Shown one piece after another: positions 27,299-34,578 of a stretch of 64,000 nt of DNA; positions within the stretch are counted from its first letter, which is position 1, and each line of letters starts with the position of its first letter. The position numbers were made by a program, and so were the translations under genes. The notes beneath the pieces were generated by a model. That model was not told the DNA's origin, did no database searches, and saw nothing but the letters and a program-made list of their open reading frames with translations. This DNA comes from Nannocystis bainbridge (GTDB lineage Bacteria > Myxococcota_A > Polyangia > Nannocystales > Nannocystaceae). Location: positions 989,724-1,053,723 of the forward strand of contig NZ_JAQNDL010000002.1 in assembly GCF_028368995.1 (NCBI RefSeq), given 5' to 3'.

Positions 27299-29016
27299 TC
27301 GAGGCGGTGGTGCCGTTCGGATCGGCGGCGATCGTGGGGCTGTGGGGCGTGCTCAGCTTGCTGGCGGCGCGGGCGGGGCAGCCGGCGGGGCTCGGGCGGC
27401 TGGCGCTCGGGCGGGCGGTGCCGGCGGGCGGATTGGTGCTCGCGCTGGTGACGGCGCTGGCGGGCCTGACGGCGCCCGATCTGGTCGGCGAGCTGCAGGC
27501 GCGCGGGGCCGTCGTCGTCGATCGCCTGGCGGCGCTGTTCGACGCGTTGCTGGTGACGGTGCTGCTGGCGGCGGTGATCGCCGATCCACGGCCGGGCTCC
27601 GAGCCGCGCGCGGTGTGGGGGCGCGGGATGCTGCTGCTCACCGGCGCGGGGGCGATGCTGGCGGTGCGCGCGGCCGACTGGGCCAGCCTGGTCGTCGGGC
27701 TCGAGCTGGCGACGCTGGCGGCCGGGCTGTGCCTGGCGGCCGGTCGTGAGGGTGAGGGCGAGGGCGCGACCGAGGCGGGGCGCGAGTCGGCGCGGACCTG
27801 GCTCTTGGGACAGGGTCTGGGCGCGGCGTCGCTGTGGCTCGGGGCCGGTCTGTTGATCGCGGCGACCGGGACGGTGCGGCTGCACGAGCTCGGGGCGCGG
27901 GTCGGCGCGGCGTTCTTGCGCTGGGGCGCCAGCACCACCCAGGCGGCGGTCGACGTGCTTCAGGCGAAGGAGGCGATGCCGGCCGGGCTGATCGCGCACG
28001 CCCGCGACGCGGCGGTCGAGGGCATGGCCCCGGCTGCCCTGTATGTGCCGGGCGCGCTGCTGGTGCTGGCGGGGCTGCTGGTGCGCGCGGGGGTGTTCCC
28101 GCTGCTGGCCGGGCGCACGCGGGTGGCCGGGCGCGCGGGGCTGTGCGGCTGGGTCGCGACGGAGCTGGTCGTGAGGACAGCCGCGGTGGCGGCGCTGATC
28201 CGCGTGTTCGTGGCGGCGCTGCATACCCCGCGGGTGGTCTACGCGCCGTACGGTTGGGGCACGGCGGCGGCGGTGGTCGGCGGGGTCGCGGTGGTGGTGT
28301 GCGGGCTGCGGGCGGTGCGGGCCGCCGATCTGCGGCGCCTGCTGGCGTGGGCCGGCGCGGCGCAGGTCGGGATGACGCTGCTGGCGATCGCGGCGGCGGC
28401 CAACTTCGTCGCCCACGCGGGGCTGCGCGCCGGCGGGCTCGAGGTCGCCGATCATTACGTGTGGGGCCACACCGCGGCCGAGGCCGCGGTGGCGGCGGCG
28501 GTGTTCGGCCACGCGGTGTTCGCCCTGGCGGCGATGACGGCGATGGCCGCGGCGGCGGCGGTCGAGGCCAACCGCGGGCTGGTCGACCTGACCGGCGCGG
28601 TCCGGCGCAGCCCGGTGCTGGCCGGGGCGCTGGTGGTCGCCGCGCTGACGCTGGCCGGGGCGCCGCCGACGGCCGGGCTGGCCGGGCGCTGGTGGTGGTT
28701 CACGGCTGTGCTCGAGGACAGCAACGTGTTGGTCCGGGTGATGGCAGCCGCGGCGGCGGTCGGCAGCGCGCTGGTCGGCTGGGCCTGCCTGCGGCCGCTG
28801 CTGGCGGCGCTGACCCCTGCGCCGGGCGGGACGGGGTCGACGGCGCGGCCGCGGCGCGGGGCGCTGGTAGTGGCGGCTGTGCTTTCGGGCATGCTCGTGG
28901 GGGCAGGTCTCTGGGCACATGTCGCATGGGACATGGTCCAAGAGGCATCCGCGGGGATCGCGTTCCAGGCCGGCAGCAAGGGCCGCCGCGAGTGGCTCGG
29001 CCGCGCGACGGAGTGA
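27295..29016 (+). CDS. NuoN-like antiporter-type subunit, divergent
   Basis: 573 residues from ATG 27295 (GGAGG 7 bases upstream), about 14 membrane helices. LTLAGAPPTAGLAGRWWWF matches the well-known NuoN/M C-terminal signature (SLAGIPPTAGFxGK..). DLRRLLAWAGAAQVGMTLLA corresponds to the DxKRxLAYSSxxxxG helix, so membership of the complex I/Mrp antiporter superfamily is solid here. The mid-protein Lys helix reads VATELVVRTAAVAAL without the Lys. A long insertion at about 225-245 contains few membrane residues. The last membrane helix (28887-28956) is encoded by 14-bp repeat units. End of the operon, followed by strong hairpins. Confidence 0.75.
   Translation: MIEAVVPFGSAAIVGLWGVLSLLAARAGQPAGLGRLALGRAVPAGGLVLALVTALAGLTAPDLVGELQARGAVVVDRLAALFDALLVTVLLAAVIADPRPGSEPRAVWGRGMLLLTGAGAMLAVRAADWASLVVGLELATLAAGLCLAAGREGEGEGATEAGRESARTWLLGQGLGAASLWLGAGLLIAATGTVRLHELGARVGAAFLRWGASTTQAAVDVLQAKEAMPAGLIAHARDAAVEGMAPAALYVPGALLVLAGLLVRAGVFPLLAGRTRVAGRAGLCGWVATELVVRTAAVAALIRVFVAALHTPRVVYAPYGWGTAAAVVGGVAVVVCGLRAVRAADLRRLLAWAGAAQVGMTLLAIAAAANFVAHAGLRAGGLEVADHYVWGHTAAEAAVAAAVFGHAVFALAAMTAMAAAAAVEANRGLVDLTGAVRRSPVLAGALVVAALTLAGAPPTAGLAGRWWWFTAVLEDSNVLVRVMAAAAAVGSALVGWACLRPLLAALTPAPGGTGSTARPRRGALVVAAVLSGMLVGAGLWAHVAWDMVQEASAGIAFQAGSKGRREWLGRATE
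28887..28956 (+). repeat. 14-bp units encoding the last membrane helix
   Basis: Units GGGCATGCTCGTGG, GGGCAGGTCTCTGG, GCACATGTCGCATG and GGACATGGTCCAAG plus a partial fifth, in 14-base steps. They encode SGMLVGAGLWAHVAWDMVQE, the final hydrophobic stretch of the NuoN-like protein. Confidence 0.85.
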
Positions 29017-29031
29017 CGGCCCGAGATCCAG

Positions 29032-29092
29032 AGGGTCATGACCGGAGGCGGTCATGACCCTTTGAACATGTCTCGATGAGCATGTTCAAAGG
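29032..29092. terminator. Two overlapping perfect hairpins between convergent genes
   Basis: Hairpin 1: a 13-bp perfect stem, 29032-29044 with 29049-29061, loop GAGG. Hairpin 2: a 12-bp perfect stem, 29059-29070 with 29081-29092, whose 10-base interior can close further. They share 29059-29061, so both cannot form fully at once. They lie 15 bases after the NuoN-like stop and 73 bases before the end of the opposing lipoprotein gene. The stem sequences are CATG-centred units of the 14-bp family. A bidirectional terminator is the likely role. Confidence 0.75.
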
Positions 29093-29164
29093 GGCATGTC
29101 GTACGCGCGAAGAGGCCCGCGGGCGCAGGGCGCCGGCGGGCCTCTCGCGGGGCGCGGGTGAGGA

Positions 29165-30055
29165 TCAGCCGCAGACGCTGCCCATCGCGCCGCCCTGGCT
29201 GATCGAGCCGGCCATGCAGGCGCCGTTCATGCAGTCGGCGTCGGTCTTGCACTCGCCGCACACGCCGAGCTTCAAGAATCCCATCACGTCGACCTCGCCG
29301 CACTGGCCGGAGGCGCAGGCGGCGTCGGCGTCGTCCTCGCCGAGCGGGCAGAGGGCGCCGTTCTCGACGCTGCCGGGCTCGACGCACTTCTTGGCGCCGC
29401 TGAACGCCGCGATGTCGAGCTCGGGGCTGCAGATCTTGCCCATGTCGCAGTCGGCCGATTCGCTGCACTCGCCGCAGGTGTCGGGGATGATGCCGGGGAT
29501 CGGGAGGTCGACCGCGGGGCCGCAGATCAGGCCGTCCTGGCAGGCGTCCTGCGACATGCACTGGTTGCCGTAGCCGCCGGCGGCGCAGGTGGCCCCGCTG
29601 GGCCCGAGCGAGCAGGAGATGCCGGTGCCGGCGCGCAAGCAGTCGGCGTCCTCGTTGCACTCCGAGCAGATGCCGCCGTCGGGGAACAGCGGGCTCGTGT
29701 AGCAGTTCATCGACTCGCAGTCGCTGTTGCCCGCGCACATCTGCCCGTTCGGCAGCGGCCCGCTCGGGCCGGTGGTGCCCTGGGTGGCCTCGGTGGTGAT
29801 GAAGCCGGCCGACATGTTGGTGGTGGTCGGCGTGTCGTCGGTGGTGGTGTCGTCGAGAGTGGTCGAGCTGCCAGTGGTGGTCGTGCTGGTGGTCGGCGTG
29901 TCGGGGCCGGTCGAGGTGCTGGCGGTGCTGTCACCGGAGGTCGTGGTTTCGGTGGCGCTCTCGCCGGCCGGATCGTCGCCGCGACAGGCGGTGAGGGCGA
30001 GGGCGGCAGCGAGGGCGAGGGCGGCAGTCTTGGCGAAGTTATGCGCGAGGGTCAC
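29165..30055 (-). CDS. Thr-rich-linker, cysteine-rich lipoprotein
   Basis: About 296 residues. GTG 30055 is preferred because GGAG lies 7 bases upstream and the signal peptide (AALALAAALALTAC) follows; ATG 30088, which overlaps the upstream stop, is an alternative adding 11 residues. After the lipobox comes an about 80-residue Thr/Ser/Asp linker, then about 190 residues with five or six Cys-rich modules of the form CxxNxDCxSxNC, CSECNEDADCL, CGECSESADCDMGKIC and CGECKTDADC. These resemble EB/Dickkopf-like disulfide modules. Same architecture as the lipoprotein at 8575. Surface role unknown. Confidence 0.85.
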   Translation of the reverse strand: MTLAHNFAKTAALALAAALALTACRGDDPAGESATETTTSGDSTASTSTGPDTPTTSTTTTGSSTTLDDTTTDDTPTTTNMSAGFITTEATQGTTGPSGPLPNGQMCAGNSDCESMNCYTSPLFPDGGICSECNEDADCLRAGTGISCSLGPSGATCAAGGYGNQCMSQDACQDGLICGPAVDLPIPGIIPDTCGECSESADCDMGKICSPELDIAAFSGAKKCVEPGSVENGALCPLGEDDADAACASGQCGEVDVMGFLKLGVCGECKTDADCMNGACMAGSISQGGAMGSVCG

Positions 30056-30084
30056 GGTGAAGCTCCGGGATCGGTCCGCGCGCA

Positions 30085-30996
30085 TCATCCATCGCCGCGT
30101 CGCGGATTGTCCAGACGCCGGCGCAGTGCGAGATCCATGGCTGCGAACCGCTGCGCGACGCGAAACTCGCCGCGTGAGTGCGCGGGCTCCGAGACCTCGA
30201 CGTCGCGCGCGGGCGGCAGCGTGGCGGTGATCGAACTCACCGGGTCGGCTCCGTACAGGAGCAGCGGCATGCCCGTGGGCGTGCACGCGAGCAGAGCCGC
30301 GACCGCAGCCGCAGGATCGACGTCACGCGCGACGAGCATGCGCTGGACCAGCAGCGCTCGTCCTTCGCGCGAGACGTGGGCCCAGGCGCCGGGCAGCGGC
30401 TCCAGCGTGGCCGCGAGCGCCGGCGGCGTGCGTGCCCACGCGCCCGCACGCCAGGCGCAGACCTCGAGTGGTTCGCTGTTCGTGGGGGCCGGGGACCACG
30501 GGAGCTTGCTGCGGTCGGCGAGCTCACGGTCCCAAAGGACATGCGAGATCGGGCATGTCCCATGGGCCAGGAGGGTGACGCGGCGAGCGCTGACGACGAG
30601 GCCGAGGCGGGCGTAGAAGGCCTCGCTCGCGGGCTCGGCGAGCACGCGCAAGGTCGAGAAGTCGCGGGCGGCGAGGCGCGCCGCGACCTCCTCGACGAGC
30701 GCGCGACCGAGGCCGCCGCCGCGACGCGCCGCGATCACGCCGAGGCCGGCGGAGTGGGCGACCGGGTCGCCGGGCTCCTGGCCGATGAGGAAGTAACCAA
30801 GGAGCATGTCCTGAGGGACATGTCCTGAAGCACCCGCGGCGACGGCGAGCACGGAGAGCTCGGGGTCGACGGCCTCGCGCTGCAGCTTGCGCGCGAACCA
30901 CCCGGGCGCCCGCTCGCCACGGCCGAAGATGTCCTCGGCGAGGCGCGTGAGCGCGTCGGTGGCGACGCCGCGCAGGCTGCGGAGCTCGAAGTCCAT
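30085..30996 (-). CDS. GNAT-family N-acetyltransferase
   Basis: 303 residues from ATG 30996 (MDFELRSLRG). A GNAT domain occupies about 1-175: LGYFLIGQEPGDPVAHSAGLGVIAARRGGGLGRALVEEVAARL contains the acetyl-CoA-binding Q/RxxGxG/A-type loop (RRGGGLGRA), and ASEAFYARLGL is the typical last strand-helix. The C-terminal 120 residues are unlike GNAT and may be a second, degenerate GNAT fold. Two repeat pairs sit inside: 30805-30822 (perfect 7-bp stem, loop TGAG; encodes SGHVPQDM between two core strands) and about 30539-30562 (encodes CPISHV). Substrate unknown. The stop precedes or overlaps the lipoprotein start. Confidence 0.8.
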   Translation of the reverse strand: MDFELRSLRGVATDALTRLAEDIFGRGERAPGWFARKLQREAVDPELSVLAVAAGASGHVPQDMLLGYFLIGQEPGDPVAHSAGLGVIAARRGGGLGRALVEEVAARLAARDFSTLRVLAEPASEAFYARLGLVVSARRVTLLAHGTCPISHVLWDRELADRSKLPWSPAPTNSEPLEVCAWRAGAWARTPPALAATLEPLPGAWAHVSREGRALLVQRMLVARDVDPAAAVAALLACTPTGMPLLLYGADPVSSITATLPPARDVEVSEPAHSRGEFRVAQRFAAMDLALRRRLDNPRRGDG

Positions 30997-31382
30997 GGAG
31001 GCGTAGCGAGTCTGGCAGAGGGCGGCGAGGACGGCGAGGCGGTCGGGCGCGGCACCCGTCACTCGCCCTGCGGAGCCGTGGACTGCCGCTCGACGCAGGC
31101 GGTCGAGAGGGGCCGGGCTTCGAGCCGAGCTCGGCGGGCCGCGAACAGCATCCGGGGATGCTGCGCCGCGCGAGGAGCACGCCTCGAAGCGTGGCCTCCG
31201 CGGCGAGAGCGTCGCTTCGCGGCGAGAGCGTCGCTCCGAGGGCATCACGCAGCGCCTCGCGAGAATCACTCCCCGAAGCGTCGCCACCGCGGCGAGAGCG
31301 TCGCCGCGAAATCACTCCTCGGTTGGCCGGCGCAGGCGGCCCAGCGTTGCCTCACCGCCGCGCCTTCGCTGCGCTCGCGGGC
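30997..31382. repeat. Gene-free gap with GCGGCGAGAGCGTCGC repeats
   Basis: The 386-base gap between the GNAT gene and trpS has an imperfect direct repeat of about 50 bases (31165-31215 and 31255-31304), each ending in the 16-base block GCGGCGAGAGCGTCGC. A third copy of the block is at 31219-31234. The block is itself nearly an inverted repeat (GCG..CGC). The frame stays open on the minus strand, but codon use and composition give no protein signal. I see no promoter I can defend. Confidence 0.7.
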
Positions 31383-32399
31383 TCAGGCGAGGCCGACAGC
31401 GCGGCGGCAGCGGTCGATCGTCGCGCGGGCGATCGGGCGGGCGCGGGCGGCCGAGGCCTGGAGGACGGCTTCGACCTCCTCGGGGTGCTGCAGCAGGTGC
31501 TCGCGGCGGGCCCTGGCGGGGGCGAAGTGGGCGTCGATCTTGTCGGCCAGCAGCATCTTCGCGTGGCCGTAGCCGAACGGCTGACCGTCGCGCGCGCCGG
31601 CGCGGTACCAGTCGGCGATCTGGGCCAGCTCGGCCTCGCCCGCGAGCAGCTTGAGCAGCGCGAACACGTTGCAGGTGTCGGGGTTGAGCGGCTGGCCGAG
31701 CGGCGTCGAGTCGGTGACGATCTGGCCGACCAGCTTGCGCAGCTTCTTGCCCGACTCGAACAGCGGCAGGGTGTTGCCGTAGCTCTTGGACATCTTGCGG
31801 CCGTCGTTGCCGGGCACGATCGGCGCGGTGCCGAGCAGCGCCTCGGGCCGGACGAGCAGCGGCGGGCCGCCGGCGGCGTAGGCCTCGTTGAGGTAGGTCG
31901 CCATGTCCTGGGCGAACTCGACGTGCTGCAGCTGATCCTTGCCGACCGGCACCAGGGTGCCGTCGTAGATCAGGATGTCGGCGGCCATCAGCAGCGGGTA
32001 GTTGAAGAGGCCGGCGTTGGGCTTGATGCCCTGGGCGAGCTTGTCCTTGTAGCTGGTGGCCCGCTCCATCAGGCCCAGGCCGGTGACGCAGGCGAGCAGC
32101 CAGGCGAGCTCGTGGACCTCGGGGATGTCGCTCTGGCGGAACAGCACCGCCTTGGCTGGATCGAGGCCGAGCGCCAGGTAGGTGACCGCCGCGTCGAACA
32201 CGTTCTGCCGCAGCGCCGCCGGGTCGCGCAGGGTCGTCAGCGCGTGGTAGTCGGCGATGAAGTAATAGGCCGCGCCCGGGTAGCGGTCCTGCAGCGCGAT
32301 GTGCTGGGCGATCGCGCCGAAGTAGTTGCCGAGGTGGAGCACGCCCGAGGGCTGGATGCCCGAGAGCACGCGCGGGGCAGGGGATGGCGCTTGGGACAT
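31383..32399 (-). CDS. trpS: Tryptophan--tRNA ligase
   Basis: 338 residues, the normal size for a class I tryptophanyl-tRNA synthetase; charges tRNA-Trp. RVLSGIQPSGVLHLGNYFGA has the HIGH-type motif (HLGN, 22-25), KDQLQHVEFAQDMA is the Trp-binding region, and GRKMSKS (about 200-206) is the second signature. ATG 32399 lies inside a 14-bp repeat array, so both the start codon and the first residues (MSQAPS) are repeat-derived. The gene is 52 bases downstream of serS on the same strand. Confidence 0.97.
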   Translation of the reverse strand: MSQAPSPAPRVLSGIQPSGVLHLGNYFGAIAQHIALQDRYPGAAYYFIADYHALTTLRDPAALRQNVFDAAVTYLALGLDPAKAVLFRQSDIPEVHELAWLLACVTGLGLMERATSYKDKLAQGIKPNAGLFNYPLLMAADILIYDGTLVPVGKDQLQHVEFAQDMATYLNEAYAAGGPPLLVRPEALLGTAPIVPGNDGRKMSKSYGNTLPLFESGKKLRKLVGQIVTDSTPLGQPLNPDTCNVFALLKLLAGEAELAQIADWYRAGARDGQPFGYGHAKMLLADKIDAHFAPARARREHLLQHPEEVEAVLQASAARARPIARATIDRCRRAVGLA

Positions 32400-32453
32400 G
32401 GCGCTTGGGACCTGTCGGAAAGGACCTGTCGGAAGGGACCTGTCGAAAAGCTC
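32384..32453 (-). repeat. Five 14-bp units spanning the trpS start and serS stop
   Basis: On the plus strand: ATGGCGCTTGGGAC twice, then CTGTCGGAAAGGAC, CTGTCGGAAGGGAC and CTGTCGAAAAGCTC, in exact 14-base steps. The array fills the whole serS-trpS spacer and enters trpS. No separate ribosome site is seen; AGGTCCC of the unit would lie where a Shine-Dalgarno sequence is expected. Confidence 0.9.
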
Positions 32454-33825
32454 AGGCGCGGCGGCGGGGGCCGATCACCGGCTTGCCGACCAGTGGCTGC
32501 AGGACCTCGGGGACGGCGACGGTGCCGTCGGCCTGCTGGTAGTTCTCGAGGATGGCGACGAGGGCCCGCGAGGTGGCGACGGCGGTGCCGTTCAGCATGT
32601 GGACGTGGCGCGGCTTGGGCTTGCCGTCGCCGGCCGGGCGGTAGCGGATCCGCAGGCGGCGGGCCTGGTAGTCGGTGCAGTTCGAGGTGCTGGTGATCTC
32701 GCCGTGGGCGCCGCGGCCGGGCATCCACGCCTCGAGGTCGAACTTGCGGAAGGCGGGGCCGCCGAGGTCGCCGCTGGCGATGTCGAGGACGCGGTAGGGG
32801 ATCTTCAGGGCCTGGAAGATCTCCTCTTCGAGGGCGAGCAGGCGCTCGTGCATCGCCTCGCTCTGCTCCGGCGTGGTGAAGGCGAACAGCTCGACCTTGG
32901 TGAACTGGTGCACGCGGTAGAGGCCCTTCGACTCCTGGCCCGAGGAGCCGGCCTCGGTGCGGAAGCAGTGCGACAGGCCGGCGAGCAGCAGCGGGAGCTG
33001 CTCCTCCTCGAGGATCGCGTCGGCGAGCATGCCGCCGAGCGTGATCTCGGCGGTGCCGACCAGGCACAGGTCGCTGTCGGCGATGCTGTAGACCTGGGTC
33101 GACTCGCCGCGCGGCTGGAACCCGAGGCCGCGCAGGATCTCCTCGCGCGCGAGGTCCGGCGTGGTGTGCAGCGTGAAGCCGTGGCGGGCGGCGACGGCGA
33201 GCGCGAAGTGCTGCAGCGCGAGGTCGAGGAGCACCGCCTCGTGCTTGAGGTAGTAGAACTTCTGGCCGGCGACCCGGGCGCCCGCCTCGAAATCGACGAG
33301 GTCGAGCGACTCGGCGACCGCGAGGTGGTCGCGCGGAGCGAAGCCCTCGGCGGGGAAGTCGCGCGGGGTGCCGACGCGGCGCAGCTCGCGGTGGTCGTCG
33401 TCGGTGCGGCCGCGCGGGGTGCTCTCGTGGGTGAGGTTGGGGACGCGGGTCCAGGCCTCGTCGCGGGCGCGCAGGGCGGCCTCGGTCTGGTCGACGAGAG
33501 ATCTCTCGTCGGTGCGCAGCTGCTTGCCCTGCTCGATGAGACGGGCCCGTTCGCCGGCCTGCTGGTCCTTGGGCAGCGCAGCGACCGACTTCATGGCGGC
33601 GCTGGTCTGGTTCTGCTGCTGGCGGAGCTCGTCCTGGCGGCGGAGCAGGCCGAGGTAGGCGGCGTCGAGGTCGACGAGGCGGGCGACGGTCTGCGCGGCC
33701 CAGTCGGCGCCCGCGGGGTCGGCGGCGGAGCCAGGGGCGAGGTCCTCGAACACGCGGGCGTGGCGGTCGCGCAGGTTCTGGGCGATCCGGGCGCTGTCAT
33801 CGCGGAGGACGTGGATGTCGAGCAT
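32452..33825 (-). CDS. serS: Serine--tRNA ligase
   Basis: 457 residues. Class II seryl-tRNA synthetase; charges tRNA-Ser and tRNA-Sec. The N-terminal tRNA-binding coiled coil (about 55-120, with QDELRQQQNQTSAAMKSV) precedes the catalytic domain. Class II motifs are clear: GTAEITLGGML, HCFRTEAGSSGQESKGLYR with HQFTKVE, and NGTAVATSRALVAILENYQ. The coiled coil has several extra residues compared with E. coli. It starts at ATG 33825 and ends within the repeat array that precedes trpS. Confidence 0.97.
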   Translation of the reverse strand: MLDIHVLRDDSARIAQNLRDRHARVFEDLAPGSAADPAGADWAAQTVARLVDLDAAYLGLLRRQDELRQQQNQTSAAMKSVAALPKDQQAGERARLIEQGKQLRTDERSLVDQTEAALRARDEAWTRVPNLTHESTPRGRTDDDHRELRRVGTPRDFPAEGFAPRDHLAVAESLDLVDFEAGARVAGQKFYYLKHEAVLLDLALQHFALAVAARHGFTLHTTPDLAREEILRGLGFQPRGESTQVYSIADSDLCLVGTAEITLGGMLADAILEEEQLPLLLAGLSHCFRTEAGSSGQESKGLYRVHQFTKVELFAFTTPEQSEAMHERLLALEEEIFQALKIPYRVLDIASGDLGGPAFRKFDLEAWMPGRGAHGEITSTSNCTDYQARRLRIRYRPAGDGKPKPRHVHMLNGTAVATSRALVAILENYQQADGTVAVPEVLQPLVGKPVIGPRRRA

Positions 33826-33920
33826 GGGGCGCGGACATTAGCAGGCCCGGCGCGCGGGGGAAGGGGTCGCTCGTGGGGGCCGCAGCGGGGGCGCGGGGGG
33901 CCGTCGGCGGAAATCAGCGC

Positions 33921-33950
33921 TTGACCCAACGGGGCCGCTCACGCATCCTA
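33921..33950 (+). promoter_or_regulatory. Possible sigma-70-like promoter
   Basis: TTGACC at 33921 followed after about 18 bases by a weak -10-like ATCCTA lies 110 bases before the small basic protein gene. It is the only near-consensus -35 box in that gap. This is a weak match in GC-rich DNA. Confidence 0.2.
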
Positions 33951-34061
33951 CGCCGCTCCAAAGCGCCGGCCGCCGGCCGGCCCGGGACCCTCGGGTCGCC
34001 CGAATTCGGGCGAATCAGGCCCCGTAGACCAACATTTGCCGCCACAGAGGTCCTTGCCGCC

Positions 34062-34247
34062 ATGGGATACGCAGACAACCGCCACACGCCGAAGATGCGC
34101 CAGCGCCGGAGCCGGAACAAGCTGATCGCCCGCCTCAAGCGCAAGGCGGCCGAGGTCAAGGCGACCCGCCTGGCCAACAAGCAGAACGCCCCGGTCGAGT
34201 CCGGCAGCAAGAAGACGAAGACCAAGAAGAAGACCGACAAGGGCTAG
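34062..34247 (+). CDS. Small lysine/arginine-rich protein
   Basis: 61 residues from ATG 34062, with AGAGG 11 bases upstream. MGYADNRHTPKMRQRRSRNK followed by a Lys-rich tail ending KKTKTKKKTDKG. Strongly basic, low hydrophobicity, one predicted helix (LIARLKRKAAEVKATRLANK). Such proteins bind nucleic acids or ribosomes, but I recognise no family. An isolated gene followed at once by a hairpin, which suggests its own short transcript. Confidence 0.65.
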   Translation: MGYADNRHTPKMRQRRSRNKLIARLKRKAAEVKATRLANKQNAPVESGSKKTKTKKKTDKG

Positions 34248-34264
34248 TCGGTCGCGGAACGGAG

Positions 34265-34395
34265 AGGGGCCTGTCCCGAAAGACAGGCCGCGCTCCCTGA
34301 GCAGAAGAGAGGCGTTCGTCGGGCGATCTGGCCCGAAGGACAGCCTCTTTTCGTATGCGGCGAGGGTGATGAGCTGTCCCGAAGGACAGCCGAGC
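34265..34395 (+). repeat. Three hairpin pairs after the small basic gene
   Basis: 34268-34289: perfect 8-bp stem GGCCTGTC/GACAGGCC, 20 bases after the stop, a likely terminator. About 34330-34345: degenerate pair with loop CGAA, followed by CTCTTTT. 34373-34390: perfect 7-bp stem GCTGTCC/GGACAGC with loop CGAA. The rest of the 34248-34578 gap is GC-rich sequence in which I see nothing else. Confidence 0.8.
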
Positions 34396-34578
34396 TCCTC
34401 GGGGGCGCGACAGGCGGGGGAGGCTCGATGGCCCGAGCGACGGGCGAAAATGCGCGCGCCGGGAAGGGTCGCCGGGGCCGAGGAGCGGGGCCATTCGGGG
34501 CGCCAGGGGTCCGAACGGGCCGAAAGTCCGATTTCTTGAGCGCGGGGGGCAGGTACGCCATGGTGGGATAACCCCGCC

